Below, in pieces: positions 23,785 through 32,048 of a stretch of DNA of 45,777 bases (positions are counted from its first letter, which is position 1; the number at the start of each line of letters is the position of its first letter). A program made the position numbers and the translations under genes. The stretch is from an uncultured Nocardioides sp. (lineage in GTDB: Bacteria; Actinomycetota; Actinomycetes; Propionibacteriales; Nocardioidaceae). Below the pieces are notes generated by a model. That model saw only the letters and a program-made list of their open reading frames with translations, made no database searches and was not told where the DNA came from. The stretch spans positions 1 through 45,777 of the forward strand of contig CADCUM010000033.1 of NCBI GenBank assembly GCA_902805885.1, written 5' to 3'.

Positions 23785-24957
23785 GTGATCGTCCTTGCCC
23801 ACGATCAGGCCGCCACCGCCACCACCGCCGTGCCCGCGCCCCGCGCCGCGTCGCAGGAGCGCCGGGTCGTCGTCGCCTCCGTGCCGGCCAACCACGTCTA
23901 CGTGCGCCACATCGCCCGCGAGGACGGCACCGGCCCGCTGCGCCTGCCCGATCCCGATCCCGACCAGCGCGAGGTCGCCGCCACCCAGAGGTGGTGGCCG
24001 CCGGTCATGCTGGACCCCGCGTGGGCCGCGGAGCACGACTTCGACCTCTTCCACCTCCACTTCGGCTTCGACGCCCGGAGCGTGGCCGACCTCGAGACGC
24101 TCGTCGCCACGCTCCGGCGCCGCGGCAAGCCGTTCGTCTTCACGGTGCACGACCTGCGCAACCCCCACCACGCCGACCGCGAGGCCCACGACCGCCAGCT
24201 CGACGTGCTGGTCCCGGCCGCGACGCAGGTGATCACCCTCACCGCCGGTGCCGCCGCCGAGATCCGGCGCCGCTGGGGCCGCGAGGCCGTCGTGCTGCCG
24301 CACCCGCACGTCGTCCCGTTCGAGACGATGCGGGCTGCCGCCGCTGCTCGGGCCGAGCGCTCCCGGGGCCGGCGTACGCCGTTCCGGGTCGGCGTCCACC
24401 TCAAGAGCCTCCGCGCCGGCATGCACCCCCGACCCCTCCTCCCGACCCTGGTCGAGGCCGTGCAGGAGCTGCCCGGCGCGGTGCTCCAGGTCGACGCCCA
24501 CCGAGACGTGCTCGACCACCACGGCGCCCGGCTCGACGCCGAGCTCCGGCGGGTGCTCCACGACTACGCCGAGCGCGAGCTGGTCGACCTCAGGGTCCAC
24601 GACTACTACACCGATGACGAGCTGTGGGACTACCTCGGCTCGCTCGACGTCTCGGTGCTCCCCTACCGCTTCGGCACCCACAGCGGGTGGCTGGAGGCCT
24701 GCCGCGACCTCGGCACGGCCGTCATCGCGCCCACGTGCGGCTACTTCGCCGACCAGGCGCCCGTGCTGACCTACGGTCACGACGAGTCCGGCTACGACCC
24801 CGACTCCCTGGTCGAGGCCGTCCGGGCGGCGTACGACGGCGCCGGCGCGCCGACACCCGGCGTCGACGAGCGCCGCCGCCAGCGCGCAGCCGTCGCGGCT
24901 GCCCACGACGAGGTCTACGCCGCGGCCATCGAGCAGACGCCCGGGGGCGACGCATGA
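23785..24957 (+). CDS. GT-B glycosyltransferase, first gene of a six-gene operon
   Basis: 390 residues from GTG 23785, chosen because GGAGG lies just upstream (GGGAGGGAG); the frame is open from an ATG at 23713 but without a ribosome site. The N-terminal Rossmann half has FDLFHLHFGFDARS (~88-101) and VFTVHDLRN, common in GT4-like enzymes. The C-terminal half has RVGVHLKSLRAG (~205) and SLDVSVLPYRFGTHSGWLEACRDLG (~288-312), where a conserved Glu would hold the nucleotide sugar. No signal peptide or membrane segment, so it is cytosolic. Sugar donor and acceptor are unknown. It ends in an ATGA overlap with the next glycosyltransferase. Confidence 0.82.
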   Translation: MIVLAHDQAATATTAVPAPRAASQERRVVVASVPANHVYVRHIAREDGTGPLRLPDPDPDQREVAATQRWWPPVMLDPAWAAEHDFDLFHLHFGFDARSVADLETLVATLRRRGKPFVFTVHDLRNPHHADREAHDRQLDVLVPAATQVITLTAGAAAEIRRRWGREAVVLPHPHVVPFETMRAAAAARAERSRGRRTPFRVGVHLKSLRAGMHPRPLLPTLVEAVQELPGAVLQVDAHRDVLDHHGARLDAELRRVLHDYAERELVDLRVHDYYTDDELWDYLGSLDVSVLPYRFGTHSGWLEACRDLGTAVIAPTCGYFADQAPVLTYGHDESGYDPDSLVEAVRAAYDGAGAPTPGVDERRRQRAAVAAAHDEVYAAAIEQTPGGDA

Positions 24958-26021
24958 GGATCTGCCTCGTGGCGTCGAGCCGCTTCCCCATCCGCGAGCC
25001 CTTCGCCGGTGGGCTGGAGGCGATGACGCACACCATGGCGCGGGGCCTCGCCGCGCGCGGGCACGACGTCACCCTCTTCGCCGGCCCCGGCTCGGACACG
25101 TCGCTCCCCGTGCGCATGCGTCCGCTGGACACGTTCTCACCCAGCGCGGCGGCTCTCGCCGACCGGTTCGCGCCCGGCCCCGAGTGGCTGGCCGAGCACC
25201 ACGCCTACCTCGGTCTGATGCTCGACCTGGCGCGCTCCGGTGACGAGCGGTTCGACCTGATCCACAACAACAGCCTCCACCACCTCCCCGTCGCGATGTC
25301 CTCGGCCGTGGACGTGCCGATGGTCACGACCCTGCACACCCCGCCGCTGCCGTTCATCGAGTCCGCGCTCGCGCTCGACGCCCACGCCTCGACGTTCGTC
25401 GCGGTGAGCGAGTGGACCTCGCACGCCTGGCGGCACGTCGTCCCCAGCACCGTCATCCACAACGGGCTCGAGCTCGCCACCTGGCAGGTCGGCGACGGCG
25501 GCGGCCCGGTCGTGTGGTCCGGACGGCTCGTGCCCGAGAAGGGCGCCCACGACGCGATCGCCGCGTGCCGCCAGGCCGGCCTCCCGCTGGTGCTGGCCGG
25601 CCCGGCCCAGGACCCGGGGTACTTCCGCGAGGTCGTGGAGCCCCTGCTGGGGGACGGCGTCGAGTACGCCGGTCACCTCTCCCAGCGCGAGCTCGCCCAG
25701 CTGCTCCGCGCGGCCTCCGTGGCCGTGGTCACCCCGCTGTGGGACGAGCCCTACGGCCTGGTCGCCGCCGAGGCGCTGGCCAGCGGCACGCCCGTCGCCG
25801 GCTACGCCCGCGGAGGGCTGCCCGAGGTGGTCGGACCGCACGCCGGGATCCTCGTCCGTCCCGGGGACGTCGCCGCCCTGGCCGACGCCATCCGCCGCGC
25901 CGTGCAGCTCGACCGGGCCGCCGTACGCCGCCACGCGGAGGCCCACTGCGACGCGGAGACGATGATCGACGCCTACGAGCGCCTCTACACCCGAGCGGTC
26001 CGGACCGACCACGCCGCATGA
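24954..26021 (+). CDS. GT4-family glycosyltransferase
   Basis: 355 residues. It begins MRICLVASSRFPIREPFAGGLEAMTH, the GT4 opening with a Gly-rich acceptor loop, and continues with VTTLHTPPLPF (~125) and VIHNGLELATW (~167). The donor half has WSGRLVPEKGAHDAI (~185) and the diagnostic E-x7-E motif in EPYGLVAAEALASGTPV (~264-280). It transfers a sugar from a nucleotide donor with retention of configuration, in the cytosol; substrate unknown. It overlaps its neighbours by ATGA at both ends, so all three GT-B genes are probably made in fixed proportion. Confidence 0.88.
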   Translation: MRICLVASSRFPIREPFAGGLEAMTHTMARGLAARGHDVTLFAGPGSDTSLPVRMRPLDTFSPSAAALADRFAPGPEWLAEHHAYLGLMLDLARSGDERFDLIHNNSLHHLPVAMSSAVDVPMVTTLHTPPLPFIESALALDAHASTFVAVSEWTSHAWRHVVPSTVIHNGLELATWQVGDGGGPVVWSGRLVPEKGAHDAIAACRQAGLPLVLAGPAQDPGYFREVVEPLLGDGVEYAGHLSQRELAQLLRAASVAVVTPLWDEPYGLVAAEALASGTPVAGYARGGLPEVVGPHAGILVRPGDVAALADAIRRAVQLDRAAVRRHAEAHCDAETMIDAYERLYTRAVRTDHAA

Positions 26022-27043
26022 TCGGCTACTACGTCCACCACGTCGGACGGGGGCACGTCCACCGCGCCGGGGCGCTCGCCACGGTGCTCCGCGACCGTGG
26101 CGACGAGGTGACCGGGCTGTCGTCGCTCGAGGCGCCGGCCGGCTGGCCGGGCGACTGGGTGGTCCTCCCCCGCGACGACGACGGCGACCCGCGCGACGTG
26201 ACGGCGCACGGCCACCTCCACTGGGCGCCGCTGCACCACGACGGCCTGCGCTCGCGGATGAGCGCCGTGTCCGCCTGGATCGACGCCGCCCGCCCCGACG
26301 CGGTGGTCTCGGACGTGTCGGTGGAGGTGCTGCTGCTGGCGCGGCTGCACGGCGTGCCGACCGTCGCGGTCGTGCTCCCCGGCCGCCGCGACGACGCCGC
26401 CCACACCTTCGGGCTGGGCACGGCCGACGCCCTGGTCGGCTTCTGGCCGGCGCGGGCGGACGGCATGAGCCCCGGGCTCGCCCCCGGGGTGCGGGAACGC
26501 CTCGTCCCGCTCGGGGCGCTGGCGCGGCCCTCCGCCCAGCATGCGTCCGCCGAGCACCTCACTGCCGAGCGCGTGCCCGCCGGGCCGACGGTCGCCCTGC
26601 TGCTCGGGACCGGCGGCCACGGCGTGACCGCACGGGACGTCGACGCCGCCCGCGCGGCGACGCCGGGCTGGCGCTGGACCGTCATGGACGGCAGCGCCGG
26701 CACCTGGGTCGCCGACCCCGCCCCCGTCCTGGCGGCTGCGGACGTCGTCATCACCCACGCGGGGCAGAACGCCCTCGCGGAGACCGCCGCGGCACGTCGT
26801 CCCGCGATCGTGCTGCCCCAGGAGCGCCCCCACCGGGAGCAGGCGACCACGGGCGACGTGCTGCGTGACGGCTGGCCCGCGGTGGTGCTCGACCGGTGGC
26901 CCGACCTCGGCTGGCCGGACCTCCTCGACCAGGCGCGGAGCCTCGACGGACAGCGGTGGGCGGAGTGGTGCGACGGTCACGCGGCCGACCGCTTCGCCGA
27001 CGTCGTGACGGCGCTGCGCAGGCCGGCGGCGGTGGGCGCGTGA
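26018..27043 (+). CDS. GT-B glycosyltransferase, GT28/MurG-like
   Basis: 341 residues. The N-terminus MIGYYVHHVGRGHVHRAGAL has the G-x-G-H-x-x-R loop of GT28/GT1-type enzymes. The C-terminal donor site is VVITHAGQNALAETAAARRPAIVLP (~242-266), close to the MurG AGxxA-x-E motif, followed by ERPHREQA. These features suggest a UDP-sugar donor with inversion. A related group (DUF/UDP-glycosyltransferase C-domain proteins) has no known product. Cytosolic, without signal or membrane segments. Coupled by ATGA and GTGA overlaps to its neighbours. Confidence 0.85.
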   Translation: MIGYYVHHVGRGHVHRAGALATVLRDRGDEVTGLSSLEAPAGWPGDWVVLPRDDDGDPRDVTAHGHLHWAPLHHDGLRSRMSAVSAWIDAARPDAVVSDVSVEVLLLARLHGVPTVAVVLPGRRDDAAHTFGLGTADALVGFWPARADGMSPGLAPGVRERLVPLGALARPSAQHASAEHLTAERVPAGPTVALLLGTGGHGVTARDVDAARAATPGWRWTVMDGSAGTWVADPAPVLAAADVVITHAGQNALAETAAARRPAIVLPQERPHREQATTGDVLRDGWPAVVLDRWPDLGWPDLLDQARSLDGQRWAEWCDGHAADRFADVVTALRRPAAVGA

Positions 27044-27924
27044 CCCGGGTCGCGGTCGTCACGATCGCCCACGGCCGGCAGGCCCACCTCGACAACCAGC
27101 ACGCCTCCCTGGCCGCCGGCTCCTGCCTGCCGGACGACTACGTGGTCGTCTCCATGGCCGACCCCGCGATCGGCCCCCGCACCGTCGGAGGTCTGACCCG
27201 CCGCGTCGAGCACGTCCCCGCCGGGCCGGGCGGGGCCCTCCCGCTGGCGGCCGCGCGCAACCACGGGGTGACGGTGGCGCTGGACGCCGGTGCCGACGTC
27301 GTGGTGCTCCTCGACGTCGACTGCCTCGCCGGCGGCGACCTCGTGGCGGCGTACGCCGACGTGGTGGGATCGCGTCCCGGCTGGATCTGGTCCGGCCCCG
27401 TCACCTACCTGTCCCCGCCGCCGCCGGCGGGCTACCCCGCCGCCGACCCGCAGGCCCTGGCCGCGCTCGACGACCCCCACCCCGCACGACCCGCTCCCGC
27501 GCCCGGCGAGCTGCTGCACTCCGACGATCCCCACCTGTTCTGGTCGCTGTCCTTCGCCGTCGCGCCCGCGACGTGGCGCCGGGTCGGCGGCTTCTGCGAG
27601 GAGTACGTCGGCTACGGCGGCGAGGACACCGACCTCGCCCTCACGGCCGTCGCGAGCGGGGTGGGTCTGGGCTGGGTCGGCGCCGCCCGCGCCTACCACC
27701 AGCACCACCCCGTCAGCAGCCCGCCGGTGGAGCACGTCGACGACATCCTGCGGAACGGACGACTTCACCGGCACCGTTGGGGGTACTGGCCCATGACCGG
27801 GTGGCTGGAGGCCTTCGAGATGCAGGGCCTCGTGCGCCGCCACGTCAGCGAGGACGGTGAGGACTGGGTCCGCGCCGACCACCCGGCAGGACAGACCCCG
27901 AGCAGCCAGGAGCACAGACCATGA
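27040..27924 (+). CDS. GT2/GT-A glycosyltransferase with galactosyltransferase-like (GT7C) C-terminal motif
   Basis: 294 residues from a GTG overlapping the previous stop (GTGA). The GT-A fold begins VTRVAVVTIAHGRQAHLDNQ, with the metal-binding D-x-D in VVLLDVDCLAGG (~88-99). The motif GGFCEEYVGYGGEDTDLAL (~183-201) matches the Glyco_transf_7C W/Y-G-x-E-D-x-D signature of beta-galactosyl and GalNAc transferases. An inverting enzyme using a UDP-sugar is likely. It is the only GT-A enzyme in the operon, so the pathway has four separate sugar-transfer steps or alternative acceptors. Cytosolic. Confidence 0.86.
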   Translation: MTRVAVVTIAHGRQAHLDNQHASLAAGSCLPDDYVVVSMADPAIGPRTVGGLTRRVEHVPAGPGGALPLAAARNHGVTVALDAGADVVVLLDVDCLAGGDLVAAYADVVGSRPGWIWSGPVTYLSPPPPAGYPAADPQALAALDDPHPARPAPAPGELLHSDDPHLFWSLSFAVAPATWRRVGGFCEEYVGYGGEDTDLALTAVASGVGLGWVGAARAYHQHHPVSSPPVEHVDDILRNGRLHRHRWGYWPMTGWLEAFEMQGLVRRHVSEDGEDWVRADHPAGQTPSSQEHRP

Positions 27925-28358
27925 GCACCGTCAGCCGCACGATCGCAGCCACCCCCGACACGGTGTGGGCCGTCCTCGCCGACGGGTGGCTCTACCCCGT
28001 CTTCGTCGTCGGCGCCTCCCGCATGCGCGACGTCGACGAGGGCTGGCCGCAGGTGGGGGCCAAGCTCCACCACAGCGTCGGCTCGTGGCCCGCCCTGATC
28101 GACGACAACAGCGAGGTGCTCGAGGCCGAGGTCGGCAAGCGCCTCAAGCTGCGCGTCCGGGCCTGGCCGGCCGGGGAGGGCACGGTGGAGTTCCGGCTCG
28201 AGCCCACCGGTGAGGGCACGAACGTCACGATCGCCGAGGACGCCGCCAAGGGGCCCGCGCTGCTCCTCCCCAAGCCCGTCCGCGACGCCCAGCTCGACTG
28301 GCGCAACACCGAGACCCTGCTCCGGCTCGCCTTCATCGCGGAGAACCGGCGCTCATGA
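27921..28358 (+). CDS. SRPBCC (START/Bet v1-like) ligand-binding protein
   Basis: 145 residues with the polyketide-cyclase/START helix-grip layout: VSRTIAATPDTVWAVLADGWLYPVFVVG at the start, a central beta sheet (KLHHSVGSWP, KRLKLRVRAWP, VEFRLEP) and a long C-terminal helix (WRNTETLLRLAFIAE). The fold forms a hydrophobic cavity for lipids, sterols, polyketides or aromatic compounds. In this operon it could carry or reshape the hydrophobic acceptor that is oxidised and glycosylated. It overlaps both neighbours by four bases. No catalytic residue is certain. Confidence 0.86.
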   Translation: MSTVSRTIAATPDTVWAVLADGWLYPVFVVGASRMRDVDEGWPQVGAKLHHSVGSWPALIDDNSEVLEAEVGKRLKLRVRAWPAGEGTVEFRLEPTGEGTNVTIAEDAAKGPALLLPKPVRDAQLDWRNTETLLRLAFIAENRRS

Positions 28359-30025
28359 CCCCGGTGGGTGCGGGCCAGGACGCCGTGGTCATCGGCGCCG
28401 GCCCCAACGGGCTGACGGCCGCCAACCTCCTGGCGGACGCCGGCTGGTCGGTGCTCGTCCTGGAGGCCCAGGACACCCCCGGCGGCGCCGTACGCAGCGA
28501 CCGCGAGCTGCACCCCGACTTCGTCCACGACACGTTCAGCGCCTTCTACCCCCTGGCCGCGTCCTCCCGCACGATCGCCCGTCTCGACCTGGCGTCGTAC
28601 GGCCTGCAGTGGGAGCACGCCCCCGCCGTGCTCGGGCACCCCATGCCCGGCGGGGAGTGGGCCATCCTCCACCGCGACCGCGACATCACCGCCGCCGGCC
28701 TCGAGCGCCTGCACCCCGGCGACGGGGAGGCGTGGCTGGCGCTCTGCGCGACCTGGGACCGGATCGGGCCGGCGCTCGTCGACGTCCTCACCTCACCGTT
28801 CCCGCCCGTCCGGGGCGGCACCCGGCTGCTCGCCGGCCTGCTCCGCGCCGAGGGCCTGGACACCGTCCGGATGCTGGCGACCCCGGCGGCGTCGCTGGGC
28901 CGGCACAGGTTCGGCGGTCAGGCGCCGGGCCTGCTGATCTCCGGCAACGCGGCGCACGCGGACATGCCTCTGGCCTCGCCCGGGTCGGGGGTCTTCGGGA
29001 TGATCCTGTCGATGCTCGGGCAGACGGTCGGCTTCCCGGTGCCGCGCGGCGGAGCGCAGGCGCTCACCGACGCCCTGGTCGCCCGCCTCGAGGAGAAGGG
29101 CGGGCGCCTGGTCACCGGCACCGCCGTCTCGACGGTGGTGGTCGAGGACGGCCGGGCGGTCGCCGTCGTCACCGAGCACGGGGACCGGTACGACGCCCCG
29201 CGAGGCGTCGTCGCGGACGTGTCGGCCCCCGCGCTGTTCGGGCGGCTCGTCGCCCCCGAGCACGTCCCGCCCCGGGTGGCCGAGGGCATGCGCGTGTTCG
29301 AGGTGGACCCCGGCACGGTCAAGGTCGACTGGGCGCTGTCGGGCCCGATCCCGTGGGCGTCACCACCGGCGTACGCCCCCGGCACGGTGCACGTCGCCGA
29401 CTCGGTGGAGGAGATGACCGAGTCGCTGGCGCAGGTCTCCTCGGGCCACGTCCCGGAGCACCCGTTCCTGCTGACCGGGCAGATGACGGCCAGCGACCCG
29501 ACCCGCTCGCCGGCGGGGACCGAGTCGTTCTGGGCCTACACCCACGTCCCCCAGCCCGGGTCGACCCGCGGCGACGTGCTCGGCGAGATCACCGGGCGCT
29601 GGGACCACGACGACTGCGAGCGGTTCGCCGACCGGATGCAGGCACGCCTGGAGGCCCTCGCCCCCGGCTTCGCCTCGCGCATCCTCGCCCGTCGGGTCCT
29701 CGGCCCCCACGAGCTGGAGGCCCGCAACGCCAACCTCATCGGCGGGGCCGTCAACGGCGGCACGGCACAGGCCCACCAGCAGCTGGTCTTCCGGCCGGTC
29801 CCCGCCATGCGCGGCCGAGCGGAGACGGGGATCCACGGCCTCTTCCTCGGCTCGGCCGCGGCACACCCGGGCGGCGGGGTGCACGGCTCGCCCGGGGCGA
29901 ACGCCGCACGGGCCGCACTGTGGCAGGACCGCCGCGACCGGGGTGCGAGCGCGGTCCGGAACAGGGTCAAGGCCGGGGCGACGCGCCTGGGGACAGGTCG
30001 ACCGCCCGGGCCCGGGACTGCGTGA
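28355..30025 (+). CDS. FAD-dependent oxidoreductase, CrtI/PYROXD2-like
   Basis: 556 residues. A Rossmann FAD site opens the protein: VVIGAGPNGLTAANLLADAG (~11-30), then LEAQDTPGGAVRS (~37). The central part has PRGGAQALTDALVARLEEKGG (~230), the second FAD/substrate motif of phytoene-desaturase-like proteins. The C-terminal GIHGLFLGSAAAHPGGGVHG (~490-510) is the closing FAD motif of the family. Members desaturate, isomerise or oxidise polyenes, and the PYROXD2 subgroup has unknown substrates. No carotenoid synthase is nearby, so a carotenoid role is not supported. Last gene of the operon; its stop codon lies inside the terminator hairpin. Confidence 0.88.
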   Translation: MTPVGAGQDAVVIGAGPNGLTAANLLADAGWSVLVLEAQDTPGGAVRSDRELHPDFVHDTFSAFYPLAASSRTIARLDLASYGLQWEHAPAVLGHPMPGGEWAILHRDRDITAAGLERLHPGDGEAWLALCATWDRIGPALVDVLTSPFPPVRGGTRLLAGLLRAEGLDTVRMLATPAASLGRHRFGGQAPGLLISGNAAHADMPLASPGSGVFGMILSMLGQTVGFPVPRGGAQALTDALVARLEEKGGRLVTGTAVSTVVVEDGRAVAVVTEHGDRYDAPRGVVADVSAPALFGRLVAPEHVPPRVAEGMRVFEVDPGTVKVDWALSGPIPWASPPAYAPGTVHVADSVEEMTESLAQVSSGHVPEHPFLLTGQMTASDPTRSPAGTESFWAYTHVPQPGSTRGDVLGEITGRWDHDDCERFADRMQARLEALAPGFASRILARRVLGPHELEARNANLIGGAVNGGTAQAHQQLVFRPVPAMRGRAETGIHGLFLGSAAAHPGGGVHGSPGANAARAALWQDRRDRGASAVRNRVKAGATRLGTGRPPGPGTA

Positions 30026-30045
30026 GCCCGGGCCCCGGGCGGTCG
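29999..30045 (+). terminator. Strong terminator of the glycosyltransferase operon, overlapping the last stop codon
   Basis: The arm CGACCGCCCGGGCCCGGG (29999-30016) pairs with CCCGGGCCCCGGGCGGTCG (30027-30045) with one bulged base and a 10-base loop containing the TGA stop (30023-30025). TTTCC follows. It marks the end of a transcript of about 6.3 kb. The remaining 180 bp up to the methyltransferase gene shows no clear gene or promoter. Confidence 0.8.
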
Positions 30046-30225
30046 TTTCCGCTCCGCTCCCAGGCGTCGGGGGATGGCGCTGGGAGGTGGTGCGGGTGCC
30101 TATCCGAGAGTGCCGGCGCGGACGTCGGCGCGCTGAGGTACCCGGCCCTTCCGAGCCATATGCACGGACTCGGGATGAATTTCTGCGGCAACGGGCGCAT
30201 GACCTGACGATGGTAGGAAGTGAGC

Positions 30226-30852
30226 ATGACTGAGCACCTCACGTTCGGCACCCTGCGAATCGCCTTCGACGACCGCGTGCTCCGACCCCGGGAGTGGACG
30301 ACCGCCCAGTCGACCTGGGCGGCAGACCTCCTCGGAACGGTGCCGGCAGGTCCCGTGCTCGAGCTGTGCGCCGGAGCGGGCCACATCGGACTGCTCGCCG
30401 TGGTCGGCTCCGGGCGGAGGCTGGTGTGCGTCGACGCCAGCGAGGCTGCGTGCGAGTTCGCCCGGGCCAATGCCCGGGCCGCCGGCGTCGCGGACAGCGT
30501 CGAGGTCCGGCACTCGCGGCTCGAGGAGGCGCTGGCCCGCGACGAGCTCTTCCCGCTGGTCATCGCGGACCCGCCGTGGGTCCCGGCCGCCGACACCGGG
30601 CGGTTCCCGGAGGACCCGCTGACCGCCATCGACGGCGGTGGCGACGGGCTCGACATCGCTCGCGCGTGCCTCGCGGTCATCGCGGGGCACCTGCTCCCGG
30701 GCGGCAGCGCCCTGCTGCAGCTCGGCACGGCGGCGCAGGCCACCGCGCTGGCCGCGGAGTCGCCGCTCTCCGGTGGCGACCTGACGGTGGTGGAGGTGCG
30801 CGAGCACGAGCGCGGCGTGCTCGTGAGGATCGACCGCGTCAGCGCGGGATGA
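30226..30852 (+). CDS. Class I SAM-dependent methyltransferase, HemK/PrmC-like
   Basis: 208 residues. SAM motif I is VLELCAGAGHIGLLAV (~43-58), the adenosine-binding acid is in RLVCVDASEAA (~66), and VIADPPWVPA (~113) is a D-P-P-W version of the NPPY catalytic loop found in enzymes that methylate planar nitrogens (glutamine side chains or bases). This suggests an N-methyltransferase of the PrmC/HemK2 type with unknown substrate. Start at ATG 30226, with AGGAAG five bases upstream; an in-frame GTG six bases earlier is less likely. It converges on the CDGSH gene, with 3 bp between the stop codons. Confidence 0.86.
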   Translation: MTEHLTFGTLRIAFDDRVLRPREWTTAQSTWAADLLGTVPAGPVLELCAGAGHIGLLAVVGSGRRLVCVDASEAACEFARANARAAGVADSVEVRHSRLEEALARDELFPLVIADPPWVPAADTGRFPEDPLTAIDGGGDGLDIARACLAVIAGHLLPGGSALLQLGTAAQATALAAESPLSGGDLTVVEVREHERGVLVRIDRVSAG

Positions 30853-30869
30853 TCCTCAGCGCGGGATGA
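30839..30869. repeat. 14-bp direct repeat carrying the two convergent stop codons
   Basis: TCAGCGCGGGATGA occurs at 30839-30852 and again at 30856-30869. The first copy ends the plus-strand methyltransferase with its TGA, and the second begins with TCA, which is the TGA of the minus-strand CDGSH gene. A small tandem duplication appears to have set both gene ends. Confidence 0.75.
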
Positions 30870-31071
30870 CCTTGTGGGTGCCGTCGCACCACGGGAGGCG
30901 GCTGGACTTGTCGCACCGGCAGAGCGCCACCACGGGACGGACGACCTCGTGCACCCGCCCCTCGGCGTCCTGGATGCTCGCCGCTCCGCGGACCAGCAGA
31001 GGCCCGTCCGGTACGACGACCAGGTCCGGGTGCTCGATGCGCTCCTCCGGCTCGCGGGGCGGGGGAGTCAC
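30856..31071 (-). CDS. Small CDGSH iron-sulfur protein
   Basis: 71 residues from a GTG that overlaps the previous stop (GTGA). The C-terminal half holds the 2Fe-2S signature C-x-C-x2-S-x3-P-x-C-D-G-x2-H as CRCDKSSRLPWCDGTH (~52-67), with three Cys and one His ligands. VRPVVALCRC leads into it. Such proteins carry redox-active, labile 2Fe-2S clusters and respond to oxidative or iron stress. It is translated together with the upstream haem-oxygenase-like diiron protein, so it could supply electrons or clusters to that enzyme. Confidence 0.93.
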   Translation of the reverse strand: MTPPPREPEERIEHPDLVVVPDGPLLVRGAASIQDAEGRVHEVVRPVVALCRCDKSSRLPWCDGTHKVIPR

Positions 31072-32039
31072 GAGGCCACGTCCCAGACCTCGAGCATCCG
31101 CGTGGCGAACCGGCACTCCTGGTCCAGGGCGGTGAACGCACCGAACAGGATGTCCTCGGACTGGTCCGGCTCGTCCTCCGCGAGCGTGCCGCAGATGTCG
31201 CGCAGGGCGAGCTGCTCGTGGATCGCGTCGGCCTCGACGTGCTCGTCGTAGTAGGCCGCCATCGCGCCGCCGAGCTCGAGCCGCTCGAGGCCCTGCACCA
31301 TCTTCCGTGACGGCAGCGAGCTGGTCATCTCGAAGGCCGCGAGGTGGCCCATCGCCGCGCCGCGCAGCCGGCGGTGCAGTCCGAGCAGGGAGACGGCGTT
31401 GTTCATCTCCAGCGTCTCGAGGAGCGCGTCGTCGACGTAGGCGCCGTACTCCGGGCGGAGCCCCACGGCCGTCAGGCCGCGCGCGAACATGTGGGAGTGC
31501 AGCCGGTTGGGGTCGCCGTCGCCGTACTCGTCGTACTGCAGCTCCATCAGGGCCGCCTTGGCCCGGACCGGGAGCCGGGGCACGACCCACGTCGCCGGGT
31601 CGGACTCCTTGAGGTGGTAGACCGAGCGCTGCCGGAGCAGCTCGAGCACCTGGTCGCGGTCCGCGGTCCGGCGGACCAGGTCGGCCAGCGACGGGCCGTC
31701 GTCCTCGGCCACCAGGGCCTCCAGGGCCGCCGGCACCTCCTCGGGGGAGGGGGTGGTGCGCGAGGGGTAGGCCGCCCAGCGCTCGCGCAGGCGCGACTCC
31801 AGCTCGTCCTCGAGGTCGCGACGCACCGCCAGCACGGCGGGCTCCCACTCGGCGCGGTCGTCGACGTCCTCGAAGCCGCCGTACGACAGCTCGTGCAGCG
31901 CCCAGAGCGCGATCGCCGCGTCCTCCTGACCGTCCGCCGTCGGGGCAGCACCGGGCCGCCACGCATCACGCTCCGGGAGCTCGCGCAGGAGGTCGAACAC
32001 CCACTCGCTCAGCACGCCACGCGGCTTGGGACACATCAT
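31068..32039 (-). CDS. Haem-oxygenase-like diiron oxidase family protein (iron-containing redox enzyme family)
   Basis: 323 residues, all-helical. Candidate metal ligands follow the HDO pattern: ALHELSYGGFED (~46-57), LQYDEYGDGDPNRLHSHMF (~166-184) and YYDEHVEADAIHEQLAL (~262-278), with E and H spaced as in helices 1, 3 and 5 of haem-oxygenase-like dimetal oxidases. Family members perform unusual C-C or C-N bond cleavage and N-oxygenation on small molecules or amino acids. The substrate is unknown. ATG 32039 was chosen because a GGGTAC box ends nine bases before it; a second ATG follows at once. Coupled to the CDGSH gene by a GTGA overlap. Confidence 0.85.
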   Translation of the reverse strand: MMCPKPRGVLSEWVFDLLRELPERDAWRPGAAPTADGQEDAAIALWALHELSYGGFEDVDDRAEWEPAVLAVRRDLEDELESRLRERWAAYPSRTTPSPEEVPAALEALVAEDDGPSLADLVRRTADRDQVLELLRQRSVYHLKESDPATWVVPRLPVRAKAALMELQYDEYGDGDPNRLHSHMFARGLTAVGLRPEYGAYVDDALLETLEMNNAVSLLGLHRRLRGAAMGHLAAFEMTSSLPSRKMVQGLERLELGGAMAAYYDEHVEADAIHEQLALRDICGTLAEDEPDQSEDILFGAFTALDQECRFATRMLEVWDVAS

Positions 32040-32048
32040 GTGGTCTCG

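Noticed and set aside
28355..30025. Carotenoid desaturase (crtI) assignment for the FAD oxidoreductase
   Set aside because: No phytoene synthase, cyclase or prenyl synthase is nearby and the sequence is closer to the broad PYROXD2-like group, so a carotenoid role is not claimed.
30138..30163. Minus-strand GCAT-N16-GGGTAC in the gap before the methyltransferase
   Set aside because: It fits the SigB-type pattern but points into the 3' end of the glycosyltransferase operon with no gene to express. Probably chance, although an antisense RNA cannot be excluded.
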